In this document: one piece after another, positions 7,965-15,873 of the stretch
How positions within the stretch are numbered: position 1 is the stretch's first letter
Layout of the letters: each line of letters starts with the position of its first letter
Assembly: GCF_000710035.2 (NCBI RefSeq)
Contig: NZ_JMJJ01000004.1
Coordinates: 1,054,001 to 1,118,000, forward strand
Length of the DNA stretch: 64,000 nucleotides
Reading direction: 5' to 3'
From: Pantoea ananatis LMG 2665
Lineage (GTDB): Bacteria > Pseudomonadota > Gammaproteobacteria > Enterobacterales > Enterobacteriaceae
Program-made: the position numbers and the translations under genes
Notes under the pieces: model-generated
The model's input: only the letters and a program-made list of their open reading frames with translations
Told to the model about the DNA's origin: nothing
The model's database searches: none

Positions 7965-10924
7965 CGTTTACACACACTCCCGCTGTCAATCCAGTATTGC
8001 GCATTGGCATTGCCCGTGGCGGAGAGAGTATTGAGTTTGAGGCTCAGATGTTCAAGCGGAACACGCGTGCCATCATCCAGTTTAGCCTCGCTTAACACCA
8101 GATTTTCAGGGCCGGGCGCACCCGGACCGGCCTTCACGGCGAGCTTGACGCGCAGGACACTTTCCCCCGCAACCTTACGCGCCAGCGCTGCATCATTGAG
8201 CGTCAGGCTGTAGAGTGGCGAGGCAGGCCAGCGCTCATTATCTAACTGGCGGAATCCCAGGCACACGTTGCCGCGAATACGAAAGCTGGTTTTGCGATCC
8301 AGCGAAAACTGCTGATCGTCGAGGTCGATTTCGCTGTAGCACAGGTTTTCGTCCGTCAGCGCCTGATTTTCGTCCAGCATACCGAGATAACGAATGGTTG
8401 AATAAGGCTCAAAGTCGCCTGCACGGAACCAAAAGCTGCTCAGGCGCAAATCCAGCGCCAGCAGGCACAGCATTGCGCCGACCGCGGCGGTCGATTTGGG
8501 GTTATCAATGCGACCATGTTTATTAAACGGATACCAGTCGCTGGTGTGATAGCCCTCAAGCGATAAAATACGGCTGCCCGGCAGCGGCTGCAGATGACGT
8601 ACCAGCGCCTGAATGCCAGGGAAGCGCGAAGGACGTCCGGTCAGCAACAGGACGTCACACTGGTAGAGTGACACCACTTCACACATAGAGCGCAGCGCCG
8701 GAATGATCGCCATGCGATGCTGCATAAACTCACCGTGCAACTGAGCCATGCTGACCACCAGCGGCACCTCAAGCAGATCAAAGCGGCTGTTGCCGCCGAG
8801 TTCACGCTGTATTTCACCGTTAACAAACGCCAGCACCGCATCGGCAGGGCGCTGATCGACCAGTTCGCCGAACAGCGCATTGATCTCGGCGTGGCTTTCC
8901 AGCGGATCCCAGTTTTCGTAGCGCTCCAGCACCGCCTGAGCCAGCGGGATAAACAGCTGCAGCGTCGCCTGCTGGCGTAACGTGGCCTGTCCGTCCATGC
9001 GGCTGTCGTGACCAAACAGCTTGTTGATCAGCGGCTCAGCCAGGGTTAGCCCGGCTTTTTGCAGGCTCTGTTGCAGAGCGGGTAAAATCCACAGCTGGAT
9101 CACGTCCAGCAGAATATCGTCACCGGCGACTTTGAAACCTTCACGGAACAGCAGGCGTGGGGTGATTTTGACGTTATTACCCTGGCCGTCGTCAAGACGA
9201 TACTGGGTAATCGCTAAATCGGTGGTGCCACCGCCTATATCAATAGAGGCAATACGCAGGCTTTTACCCGGCAGTTCATCCGCCTCACGCGGGCGGTCGG
9301 GACGTGCCATGCTGCTAAAGAAATCTTCTGCCCGTCCGGCAAAGTTCACCTGCGTCTCATTAAACAGCCACACCATCTGGCCACAGGTGGCTTCGTCCCA
9401 CTCCATCTGCACATCCGGAACGGGCTTGCTGCTCTGGGCCTGGCTCTGCTCGGTAAAATCCTCATCGGCCGGGTGCCAGCCCTCGGCTTTCCACACCAGC
9501 GCGATGGCTTCCTGCATGCGGCGGCGGAAGATCTCCCGTTCAGGTTTTGGCATGGCAGACGGCAGGGTCAAAATAACGTGGCGCAGCTGACGCGGGGCAT
9601 GGCTTTGCGGCATACGTTGGCGTTGTGCCGCACTGTTCATTTGCATTAGCGCCTGAGCCAGCAACTCACACAACATAAAGGTCATCAGCGAACTGCGGCT
9701 GTAGTGGGCGGAGAACACCGGTAAGCGCTCATCCACGGGCAGGGCGTACAGCGGCTGACCTTCATCATTCATTAACGAGGTAAACGGCGCGGCGCAGGCC
9801 TGAGGTTCCCCCTGCGGGCTCTGCTGATTAAAGCGCCAGCCCGGCTGATAGCGTGCTTCATCCCACAGGTAACGGCGTGGACTGGACAGGCCGGTACTGC
9901 CTTCCAGACCGGCGCGTTGCAGGGCCAGGCGACTGGCTTCACGCCCGACGCGGGTTAACGAGGGCCACATAAAAGCCTGCTCGCGGCCGCTTTCCAGTGA
10001 AAAATTGGCTTTACCAAAACGCGCTTCGGCAAATTCCAGCCGGCTGTCGAACAGTTCGTTATACACCCGATGCGGCTGAGACAGGTCGCGCATTTGCAGT
10101 TCATAGGTCTGCTTCAGGCCGTTGCTCTCTTCCGGATGGTCTTCCACCAGAATGCCGCAGGTGTGGGAATTCCCTACGTCGAGAATAATATCGACGTTGA
10201 CCGCCGGGGTTTGCAGCGTGGCGGCCTGAATGTGGATCTCGGTCAGGTTAAGCTGCTCGCCCAGTAATTCCAGCAGGTTAAGGTAATGCGCCTGATATTC
10301 AAACTCGCGCAGTGCCTGGCTGATGGCCTGCTCCCGGCGATCGGCTACGCGGTCGGTGAAGGACTCACGCAACCAGCCATCAACCCAGGTATGGTCAAGG
10401 AATTCGCCCAGCTCGTAGTTATGCCAGGCCAGCGCAAAGGTCACGCCGTTCTGCGCATCGGAAGGCGTGAGTCCGAGTTGCTCGCCGCCGTCTTCATCAG
10501 CGACGCAGCGGGTATCGAAAGCCAGCGTGACGCGGTGCGTATTGCCGGTGCTGTCGGGTTTATCCAGGGCCACCAGACGCATGCGCGCCCAGTTTTCAGG
10601 GCCGCCAATAAAGCGGCGGCCCGATGCGCAACGCAGCATCGGCAGGGGCAACCAGCAGGCTTCCAGCAGCGTCAGCGAGTCTGACAGGGCGATGTCGGTT
10701 TCAGGACGAACCACTTCAGGCGCGCCACCGTCCTGTGGGTAAAGTAAAAATTTGCCGCTGTTGCCGTCCACGTTCAGTCGCAGCAAGGGGCCGTTTGCCG
10801 TCTGGCGCACAAACTGGCGACGCGCTTGAGGCGCGGAAAGCTGCAGACCAAAATCCAGGAACTGCACGCCGCTGTTCTCAATCAGAGAAATTTTCTGCTT
10901 ATCATCGATCAGGGGAGCCAACAT
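7961..10924 (-). CDS. srfB: SrfB-like protein with actin/Hsp70-type ATPase motifs
   Basis: This 987-residue protein is the central gene of the srf operon. It carries two phosphate-binding motifs of the actin/Hsp70/sugar-kinase superfamily: DVGNSHTCG near residue 250 and DIGGGTTDLA near residue 560. A later VLLLTGRPSRFPGIQ near residue 755 resembles the adenosine motif. These point to an ATP-binding, Hsp70- or ParM-like core embedded in a much larger protein. Gene order (srfA, srfB, srfC) with a 2-base gap before and a 4-base overlap after shows tight coupling. The sequence supports ATP binding but not a substrate. No signal peptide is seen. Confidence 0.85.
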   Translation of the reverse strand: MLAPLIDDKQKISLIENSGVQFLDFGLQLSAPQARRQFVRQTANGPLLRLNVDGNSGKFLLYPQDGGAPEVVRPETDIALSDSLTLLEACWLPLPMLRCASGRRFIGGPENWARMRLVALDKPDSTGNTHRVTLAFDTRCVADEDGGEQLGLTPSDAQNGVTFALAWHNYELGEFLDHTWVDGWLRESFTDRVADRREQAISQALREFEYQAHYLNLLELLGEQLNLTEIHIQAATLQTPAVNVDIILDVGNSHTCGILVEDHPEESNGLKQTYELQMRDLSQPHRVYNELFDSRLEFAEARFGKANFSLESGREQAFMWPSLTRVGREASRLALQRAGLEGSTGLSSPRRYLWDEARYQPGWRFNQQSPQGEPQACAAPFTSLMNDEGQPLYALPVDERLPVFSAHYSRSSLMTFMLCELLAQALMQMNSAAQRQRMPQSHAPRQLRHVILTLPSAMPKPEREIFRRRMQEAIALVWKAEGWHPADEDFTEQSQAQSSKPVPDVQMEWDEATCGQMVWLFNETQVNFAGRAEDFFSSMARPDRPREADELPGKSLRIASIDIGGGTTDLAITQYRLDDGQGNNVKITPRLLFREGFKVAGDDILLDVIQLWILPALQQSLQKAGLTLAEPLINKLFGHDSRMDGQATLRQQATLQLFIPLAQAVLERYENWDPLESHAEINALFGELVDQRPADAVLAFVNGEIQRELGGNSRFDLLEVPLVVSMAQLHGEFMQHRMAIIPALRSMCEVVSLYQCDVLLLTGRPSRFPGIQALVRHLQPLPGSRILSLEGYHTSDWYPFNKHGRIDNPKSTAAVGAMLCLLALDLRLSSFWFRAGDFEPYSTIRYLGMLDENQALTDENLCYSEIDLDDQQFSLDRKTSFRIRGNVCLGFRQLDNERWPASPLYSLTLNDAALARKVAGESVLRVKLAVKAGPGAPGPENLVLSEAKLDDGTRVPLEHLSLKLNTLSATGNANAQYWIDSGSVCKR

Positions 10925-10926
10925 AG

Positions 10927-12276
10927 TTACTTACTCTCACGCTTAATCGTAATGGGATACACACGATCCGCACTGTACTGCGCTTCACAGACGGCCGCGC
11001 CAATGCTGGAATGACACACTAACAATGGCATACGGTAACGGGATTTGTCCGCGCACCGGGCAGTAAAGCGGCTCTCAATCACCAGGTTTCCTGCGCTGGT
11101 CATCGCGGCCGTCACGTCGGCCTTACAGGTGGTATTGCCCTGGCTGATCTGCACGCTGCCTTTCCCTTTATTGAACTGGAAACGCATCACCGGCGGTTTA
11201 CCGGTCGGGGTTTTGATCTGTTCAATATCCACACGCCAGCGGCCATCAATGACCTGTACCTGTCCATCGCGCACGGCATCCGGCGTCACCACCAGATCGT
11301 CGGGTTTGGCGGGCACAGCAGGCACCACCACATTTGAAAGGGTTGATGAGGGCGCGGGCGCAGCGGAAGTCGGTGCAGCCGCAGTTGATGCATTTGCGAC
11401 CACCGCCGCCGGTTTCTGCGGCAGCGTGGCAGACAGTTTTTCAGCAGACGCGACGACTGCCGGTGGCTTAGTGGCTGTAACCGGCGCGGGAGCCGGCGTG
11501 TTTTGCGCGACCGGTTGCGTGACCGTCACCGGTTCTGACTGAGGCATATGCAAGATCACAGCGGTCGCTGCTGCCGCGGCAACCGCCAGGGTTGGAAGTA
11601 AATACCACAGGCGGAAAGGCCGACGACGCGCTGTCGCCGTGGGCGTAGGTTCTGGGGCCTGAACCGCGCTTTCCTGGACCGGCGGCGTCACGATCTCCGG
11701 CTCCGGTGCGACAACAGGTTCGGGTTCAGAGGCGGCAGCGATCGTCACCGGTTCGGGCGGTGGTTCAACCAGCACGGTTGGCAGCGACTCTTCAAGACTG
11801 TCTCGCAGGCAGGCCAGCGCATCGTCGCGATTCCGCTCCTGCGCGTCAACAAACCCCCAAAAGGTTATGACGGGTTTGCCGTTGACCAGATAAACATATT
11901 GCTGATTGGGAAACTGCAAGCTTTTGCCTAACAGCGCGCCGAACAGGCGCATTGCCGGATTGGCCGCACCGCTTGCGCTGGCGCTGATGGCTTGCAGATC
12001 CTGCTGACAGGCTGTGAGATGTTGTAAAGCCTGGCGGCGTTCATAATCGCTGGCGCCCATCCAGGACTTAACCTTGCCCGGGAAGGGCGAGTACCAGTCA
12101 AGCCGGTCGCCACGTTCGTTCGTTTGTGGAATCGCCAGGCAATTTGCCAGCGCGCTCTGACGGCGCAAACGCAGGGTTTCACGGATTTGCAGGGCGGACG
12201 CATATACAGGCTGGCCGTTCTCGCCCAAAGCCAGAACCGCATCCAGATTGCCGCTGCGCAGAAAAGTTTTTGCCAC
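10927..12276 (-). CDS. srfA: SrfA-like membrane-anchored protein
   Basis: This 449-residue protein is the first gene of the srf operon. A cytoplasmic-looking N-terminal region (1-215), Pro/Glu-rich around 160-205, is followed by one membrane helix (WYLLPTLAVAAAAATAVI, about residues 222-240). A long Pro/Ala/Val/Thr-rich linker (about 245-320) precedes a compact C-terminal domain with several cysteines (TCKAD, ARCADK, LVCHSS, AVCEAQ) that could form disulfides in the periplasm. With SrfB and SrfC it would give a membrane-tethered ATPase assembly, which is inference. The name rests on operon position and overall type; it is the least conserved member. Confidence 0.65.
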   Translation of the reverse strand: MAKTFLRSGNLDAVLALGENGQPVYASALQIRETLRLRRQSALANCLAIPQTNERGDRLDWYSPFPGKVKSWMGASDYERRQALQHLTACQQDLQAISASASGAANPAMRLFGALLGKSLQFPNQQYVYLVNGKPVITFWGFVDAQERNRDDALACLRDSLEESLPTVLVEPPPEPVTIAAASEPEPVVAPEPEIVTPPVQESAVQAPEPTPTATARRRPFRLWYLLPTLAVAAAAATAVILHMPQSEPVTVTQPVAQNTPAPAPVTATKPPAVVASAEKLSATLPQKPAAVVANASTAAAPTSAAPAPSSTLSNVVVPAVPAKPDDLVVTPDAVRDGQVQVIDGRWRVDIEQIKTPTGKPPVMRFQFNKGKGSVQISQGNTTCKADVTAAMTSAGNLVIESRFTARCADKSRYRMPLLVCHSSIGAAVCEAQYSADRVYPITIKRESK

Positions 12277-12438
12277 CTGTTAAGCCCTTATCGGTCGTTG
12301 TCTGAGGCAGAAGATCGCGTGTTATCGTCGATTACGGTGATTTTACGTGGGACAATGGCAAATCAAACCGCTGAAAAAGGGGATAAATGCGTGGTTTTTT
12401 GACCCGCTGGCGGGAAAATAACCAATGCCCAGATGATG

Positions 12439-13614
12439 TTACGCTGTTTTACGCTTTAATAACAGATGTGCAACCACACCGCCGACCAGGCCCCAGAACG
12501 CCGCGCCGATGCCGCAGAGCGTTACCCCGGATGCGGTGATCAAAAAGGCTATCAGGGCGCTGTCCCGCTCCTCGGGCTGCTCAAGCGCCCGTTGCAGACT
12601 GCCGCCGAGCGTGGCAAGCAGTGCCAGCCCCGCCAGCACCTGCACCATTACCGCAGGCAGTGCGCTGAATAACACGGCAATTAACGCGCCGGAAAAGCCA
12701 GCCAGCAGATAAAAAAAACCGGCCAGCGCGGCAGCTATCCAACGGCGACGGGGATCGACATCCACATCTTCTCCCATGCAAATGGCCGCCGTAATCGCCG
12801 CCACACAGACCGAAAACCCGCCAAACGGTGACAAGACCAGGGCCAGCAGTCCTGTCCAGCTCATCAACGCGGAGACCGGGGGACGGTAGCCATGGGCGTG
12901 CAATGTGGCGATGCCAGGTGCATTTTGTGACGCCATGGTCACCAGAAAATAGGGAAGGCCAACACCGATGAGTACAGGCCATGAAAAGGTCGGCCAGACA
13001 GGGCCGGGAAGGCTAAAACTCGCCGCATGGACGGGAAAATGAAGGCTGTTTTGCCCGTATGCGACAGCCAGGCCTGCCAGCAGCGCGATCAGAATGGCGT
13101 AGCGAGCCAACCACCGGCGTGCCAGCAGCCAAACACAGCACATTGCGCCCGCCAGGGTAAAATTTACCGCTAAATCGCTAAACGTCTGCAGGCCAAAGCG
13201 CAGTAAAATCCCGGCCAGCATGGCGGCGGCCAGCGAGGCAGGGATGTAGTTCATTAGTCGGGCAAACAGGCCCGTCACCCCGCACAACACAATCAGGGCA
13301 TTGGCAAAAACAAACACGCCGACGGCTTCGTGTATCGATGCGCCCTGAAGGCTGGTGGCGAGTAATGCCGCGCCCGGCGTGGACCAGGCGGCTAAAATCG
13401 GCATCCGGTACGCCAGAGAGAGCCCCGCTGAAGCAATGCCCATCGCCAGGCCAATGACGGAGAGCCAGCCGGCAATTTGCGCGGATGAGGCGCCCGCGGA
13501 CAGGGCAACCTGATAGATAATCGCACCGGTACTGCTGTAGCCCACTAATACCGCCACCAGGCCGGAAACGGCCATGGGCAGGGTAACGGGAAAGGGTGCG
13601 CGGCGTGCTGACAT
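12439..13614 (-). CDS. ydcO: BenE-family benzoate:H+ symporter, YdcO-like
   Basis: This 391-residue integral membrane protein has about twelve hydrophobic segments. It matches the BenE family, with SGLVAVLVGYSSTGAIIYQ at the first helix and AWSTPGAALLATSLQG in the substrate region. It should import benzoate or a related aromatic acid with protons; the true substrate of YdcO proteins is uncertain. The start is placed at 13614 because AGAGGG precedes it, although the frame is open to an ATG at 13671 that lies inside the operator. It is divergent from ydcN, as in E. coli. srfA follows on the same strand after 162 bases with no clear terminator. Confidence 0.85.
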   Translation of the reverse strand: MSARRAPFPVTLPMAVSGLVAVLVGYSSTGAIIYQVALSAGASSAQIAGWLSVIGLAMGIASAGLSLAYRMPILAAWSTPGAALLATSLQGASIHEAVGVFVFANALIVLCGVTGLFARLMNYIPASLAAAMLAGILLRFGLQTFSDLAVNFTLAGAMCCVWLLARRWLARYAILIALLAGLAVAYGQNSLHFPVHAASFSLPGPVWPTFSWPVLIGVGLPYFLVTMASQNAPGIATLHAHGYRPPVSALMSWTGLLALVLSPFGGFSVCVAAITAAICMGEDVDVDPRRRWIAAALAGFFYLLAGFSGALIAVLFSALPAVMVQVLAGLALLATLGGSLQRALEQPEERDSALIAFLITASGVTLCGIGAAFWGLVGGVVAHLLLKRKTA

Positions 13615-13625
13615 GGTGTAACCCT

Positions 13626-13674
13626 CTTGTGCGTTATAGCGCACATCCTCGCACAGGGCGTTATAACGCACAAG
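13626..13674. promoter_or_regulatory. Paired palindromic operators between ydcO and ydcN
   Basis: Perfect 13-base arms CTTGTGCGTTATA (13626-13638) and TATAACGCACAAG (13662-13674) form a large inverted repeat. Each arm is part of its own smaller palindrome: GTGCGTTATAGCGCAC at 13629-13644 (one mismatch) and the perfect GCGTTATAACGC at 13659-13670. One copy sits next to each divergent gene start, as expected for two YdcN dimers controlling both promoters. The binding protein is inferred from position. Confidence 0.75.
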
Positions 13675-13706
13675 TGTTACACTAGAGCGGTAAAGCAGGA
13701 GATAAC

Positions 13707-14252
13707 ATGGAAAATTTGCATCAATATCTTGGCGATGGGCTAAAACAATTGCGCCAGGCCAATGGCTGGAGCCTGAGCTTAACCGCAGAAAAAACGGGCG
13801 TCAGTAAGGCGATGCTGGGCCAGATTGAACGCGGCGAGTCCAGCCCCACGGTCGCGACCTTGTGGAAAATAGCGACCGGCTTCAACGTTCCGTTCTCATT
13901 TTTTGTTCATTCCGGGACACATTCCGCAGGCGAGGTGACCGGTTACCGGCAGCAGAATGCGCAGATGGCGGTTACGCCGCTGCTGCCTTACGACGCCCGG
14001 TTGCGTTTTGATTTACTGGCGGTTGAGCTGGCAGCGGGTGCGCAAAGCGACTCCACTGCCCATGAGAAAGGGGTGATTGAGCAGGTGGTGGTACTGGAAG
14101 GGGAACTGTTGTTAGGCGTGGAAGAGACCTGGCGACGGCTTAAACAGGGCGAAGCCTTTCAGTTCCGGGCCGACGTCGCTCACAGCTATCGTAATCCCCT
14201 TGACCGCCGACTGCGGTTTCACAGCCTGATCCACTATCTGGGCCGAACCTGA
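13707..14252 (+). CDS. ydcN: XRE-family regulator with C-terminal cupin sensor, YdcN/SutR-like
   Basis: This 181-residue DNA-binding protein has an N-terminal lambda-repressor-type helix-turn-helix (about 8-62, with LSLTAEKTGVSKAMLGQIERG) and a C-terminal cupin (about 105-175, with VVVLEGELLLGVEETW and RADVAHSYRNP) that should bind a small ligand. Such proteins usually regulate the neighbouring transporter or enzyme. It is divergent from ydcO and faces two palindromic sites that it probably binds, giving autoregulation. The start is supported by AGGAG seven bases upstream. The E. coli homologue YdcN (SutR) is linked to sulfur utilisation genes. Confidence 0.85.
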   Translation: MENLHQYLGDGLKQLRQANGWSLSLTAEKTGVSKAMLGQIERGESSPTVATLWKIATGFNVPFSFFVHSGTHSAGEVTGYRQQNAQMAVTPLLPYDARLRFDLLAVELAAGAQSDSTAHEKGVIEQVVVLEGELLLGVEETWRRLKQGEAFQFRADVAHSYRNPLDRRLRFHSLIHYLGRT

Positions 14253-14404
14253 GCTTACAAATTGAAACCAGCCGCGTCTGTTCAGGCCCGACCGGCATTT
14301 GTATACTTCGTTTCCCTTGTATGGCGCGCTTTGCAGGCTGTATCAACGCCCGCCGTCTGCGCCATACTGACGCTTTATCTGTTACCGATTTGTGAGGAAT
14401 GACT

Positions 14405-14962
14405 ATGGCTATAACCACACTTGATGCGAAAACCGCTCTGATCGTCATCGATCTGCAAGAGGGGATTGTTGCGCTGCCAGTTGTGCACGAGCCACAGCCG
14501 GTGATTGAACGCTGCGCGCGACTTGCCAGCGCTTTTCGTGAAAAGGATCTGCCCGTCGTGCTCGTCAACGTGGCAGGCGGTGCGCCTGGTCGCAATGAAC
14601 AGCCGCGTCACGAAGGCGAGCTGCCTGCAAACTGGGCGACCCTGGTGCCCGCCATGACACCGCAGCATAACGATCTGACCATCACCAAAAAAACCTGGGG
14701 CGCGTTTCATGACACCGCGCTGCATGATGAACTGCAAAAGCGTGGCATTACCCAGGTGGTCATTTGCGGCATTGCCACCAGTATTGGCGTGGAATCTACG
14801 GCGCGTGAGGCGTACGCATCAGGTTACAACGTCACGCTTGCAGTGGATGCGATGACCGATCTCAATAGTGATACGCACGAAAACAGCATCACGCGCGTTT
14901 TTCCCCGCCTGGGTGAAACGGGCAGCTATAATGATGTGATTGCCAAACTGAACGCGCTGTAA
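14405..14962 (+). CDS. Isochorismatase-fold hydrolase lacking the nucleophilic Cys
   Basis: This 185-residue protein has the isochorismatase/nicotinamidase fold. Asp16 (VIDLQEG) and Lys95/96 (TKKTWGAF) give two of the three catalytic positions. The motif that normally reads GxxTxxCVxxTA is GIATSIGVESTA here, so Gly128 replaces the Cys nucleophile used by amidohydrolases of the family. EntB-type isochorismatases also lack that Cys, so the fold can still hydrolyse a vinyl ether. The substrate is unknown. The start at 14405 is chosen because GAGGA lies directly before the first ATG (14399) and at proper distance from the second. It stands alone between ydcN and a decayed toxin-antitoxin pair. 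Confidence 0.8.
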   Translation: MAITTLDAKTALIVIDLQEGIVALPVVHEPQPVIERCARLASAFREKDLPVVLVNVAGGAPGRNEQPRHEGELPANWATLVPAMTPQHNDLTITKKTWGAFHDTALHDELQKRGITQVVICGIATSIGVESTAREAYASGYNVTLAVDAMTDLNSDTHENSITRVFPRLGETGSYNDVIAKLNAL

Positions 14963-14968
14963 ACCCTG

Positions 14969-15390
14969 TCAGGCAGGCCAGGGATTGAGCAGCATCACGC
15001 CCGGTCCCTGGAAATCCTTCAGGTTACGCGTGACCTGAATGACATCGTGCTGTAGCGCCGTTGCCGCAATCAGCGCATCGGTTGCGGAACGTCAGTCGGG
15101 CAGGTGCAGCATGGCGCACCGGCCTGCGAACAGGCCATCAATCGGCAACCTTCGCTGGCGATCCGCCCCAAGCTCCTGCGTCTGATACCCGTGGCGCAAA
15201 CGTTGTGCCTGCTCCCCATTCAGCCCTTCAAGACGCAAAATACCTGTCTTTGTTTCCAGCCGCGTCAGCGCTGAAATGAACGTGCTGTCAAGGTCAATAG
15301 CATTAGCCCTGCCAGGACATGGGGATCAATACGCGGCGTGCCTGCCTTACGCAACCCAGAAAGGATCGGGTTATCCAGCAGATAACGCAT
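14969..15390 (-). pseudogene. Degraded VapC-type PIN-domain toxin
   Basis: Reading leftward from ATG at 15388-15390, the sequence gives MRYLLDNPILSGLRKAG, the start of a PIN-domain RNase toxin. Normal members have MRYLLDTNVLSELRKA, so the DTN of the first acidic site is already damaged. A frameshift near 15300 is needed to continue into AIDLDSTFISALTRLETKTG. An in-frame TGA interrupts the last part (CAMLHLPD, stop, RSATDALIAATALQHD), and the end VTRNLKDFQGPGV followed by LLNPW is intact. At least two lesions make this a pseudogene. It overlaps the decayed antitoxin gene by TGATG, the normal arrangement for a phd-vapC pair. Confidence 0.85.
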
Positions 15391-15639
15391 CAGAAGCCGG
15401 CATCTCGTCCGGTGATGACAGGCCGTTCAGGTGCGAAATCGACATCTGCCGTTTCAGGCATTGCCAGCGTCATGGCCAGTTTTTTTTACCTCCCGTTAAC
15501 CTCGGATATGCCTCAACCGTTAACAGGAAATGAGCGGTTTAGCGTGATCGGTGATGTACACTGGACCTTCCTCCGCCTCTTTTTTCGCCTTGGTAACATC
15601 CTGATTAAAGGCACGACTGAAACAGATTTTGCTGCTCAA
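15390..15639 (-). pseudogene. Degraded Phd/YefM-type antitoxin
   Basis: From a TTG at 15637-15639, with AAGGAG 8 bases upstream, the frame reads SSKICFSRAFNQDVTKAKKE and continues EEGPVYITDHAKPLI. This is the Phd/YefM DNA-binding half. It then hits TAA; shifting frame recovers LTVEAYPRLTGGKKN, and a further shift gives MTLAMPETADVDFAPERP followed by VITGRDAGF, the toxin-binding tail. Two or more frameshifts, one at a run of eight A residues in this orientation, break it. Its stop overlaps the vapC start. It is the partner of the adjacent broken PIN toxin, so the whole module is dead. Confidence 0.8.
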
Positions 15640-15838
15640 CGTGCGTGCTCCTTATGATGTCGTTACGTTACTGCATGGATTTTAGGAGCGTGGACTTTGT
15701 TTGAGCGAGTTTTGAACAAAAATTCGAGTGCTTTCGCAAATAGGTATTCTGGAGGCCGACGTTGACGGCGAAAGAGGGTAATGCGTCAGGGGATTGTGCC
15801 AGGCGCGATGAGAATAACCTGAGAGGTCGCCACGCTGC

Positions 15839-15865
15839 GCCGCCGCGTTGTGCTCACGCGGCGGC
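15839..15865 (-). terminator. Strong GC hairpin downstream of pqqU
   Basis: The stem GCCGCCGCGT (15839-15848), a 7-base loop and ACGCGGCGGC (15856-15865) lie just past the pqqU stop. No T-run follows on the minus strand, so this may be a transcript-end-protecting structure rather than a classical intrinsic terminator. The remaining sequence from 15640 to 15838 holds nothing I recognise. Confidence 0.4.
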
Positions 15866-15873
15866 CATGTTCA

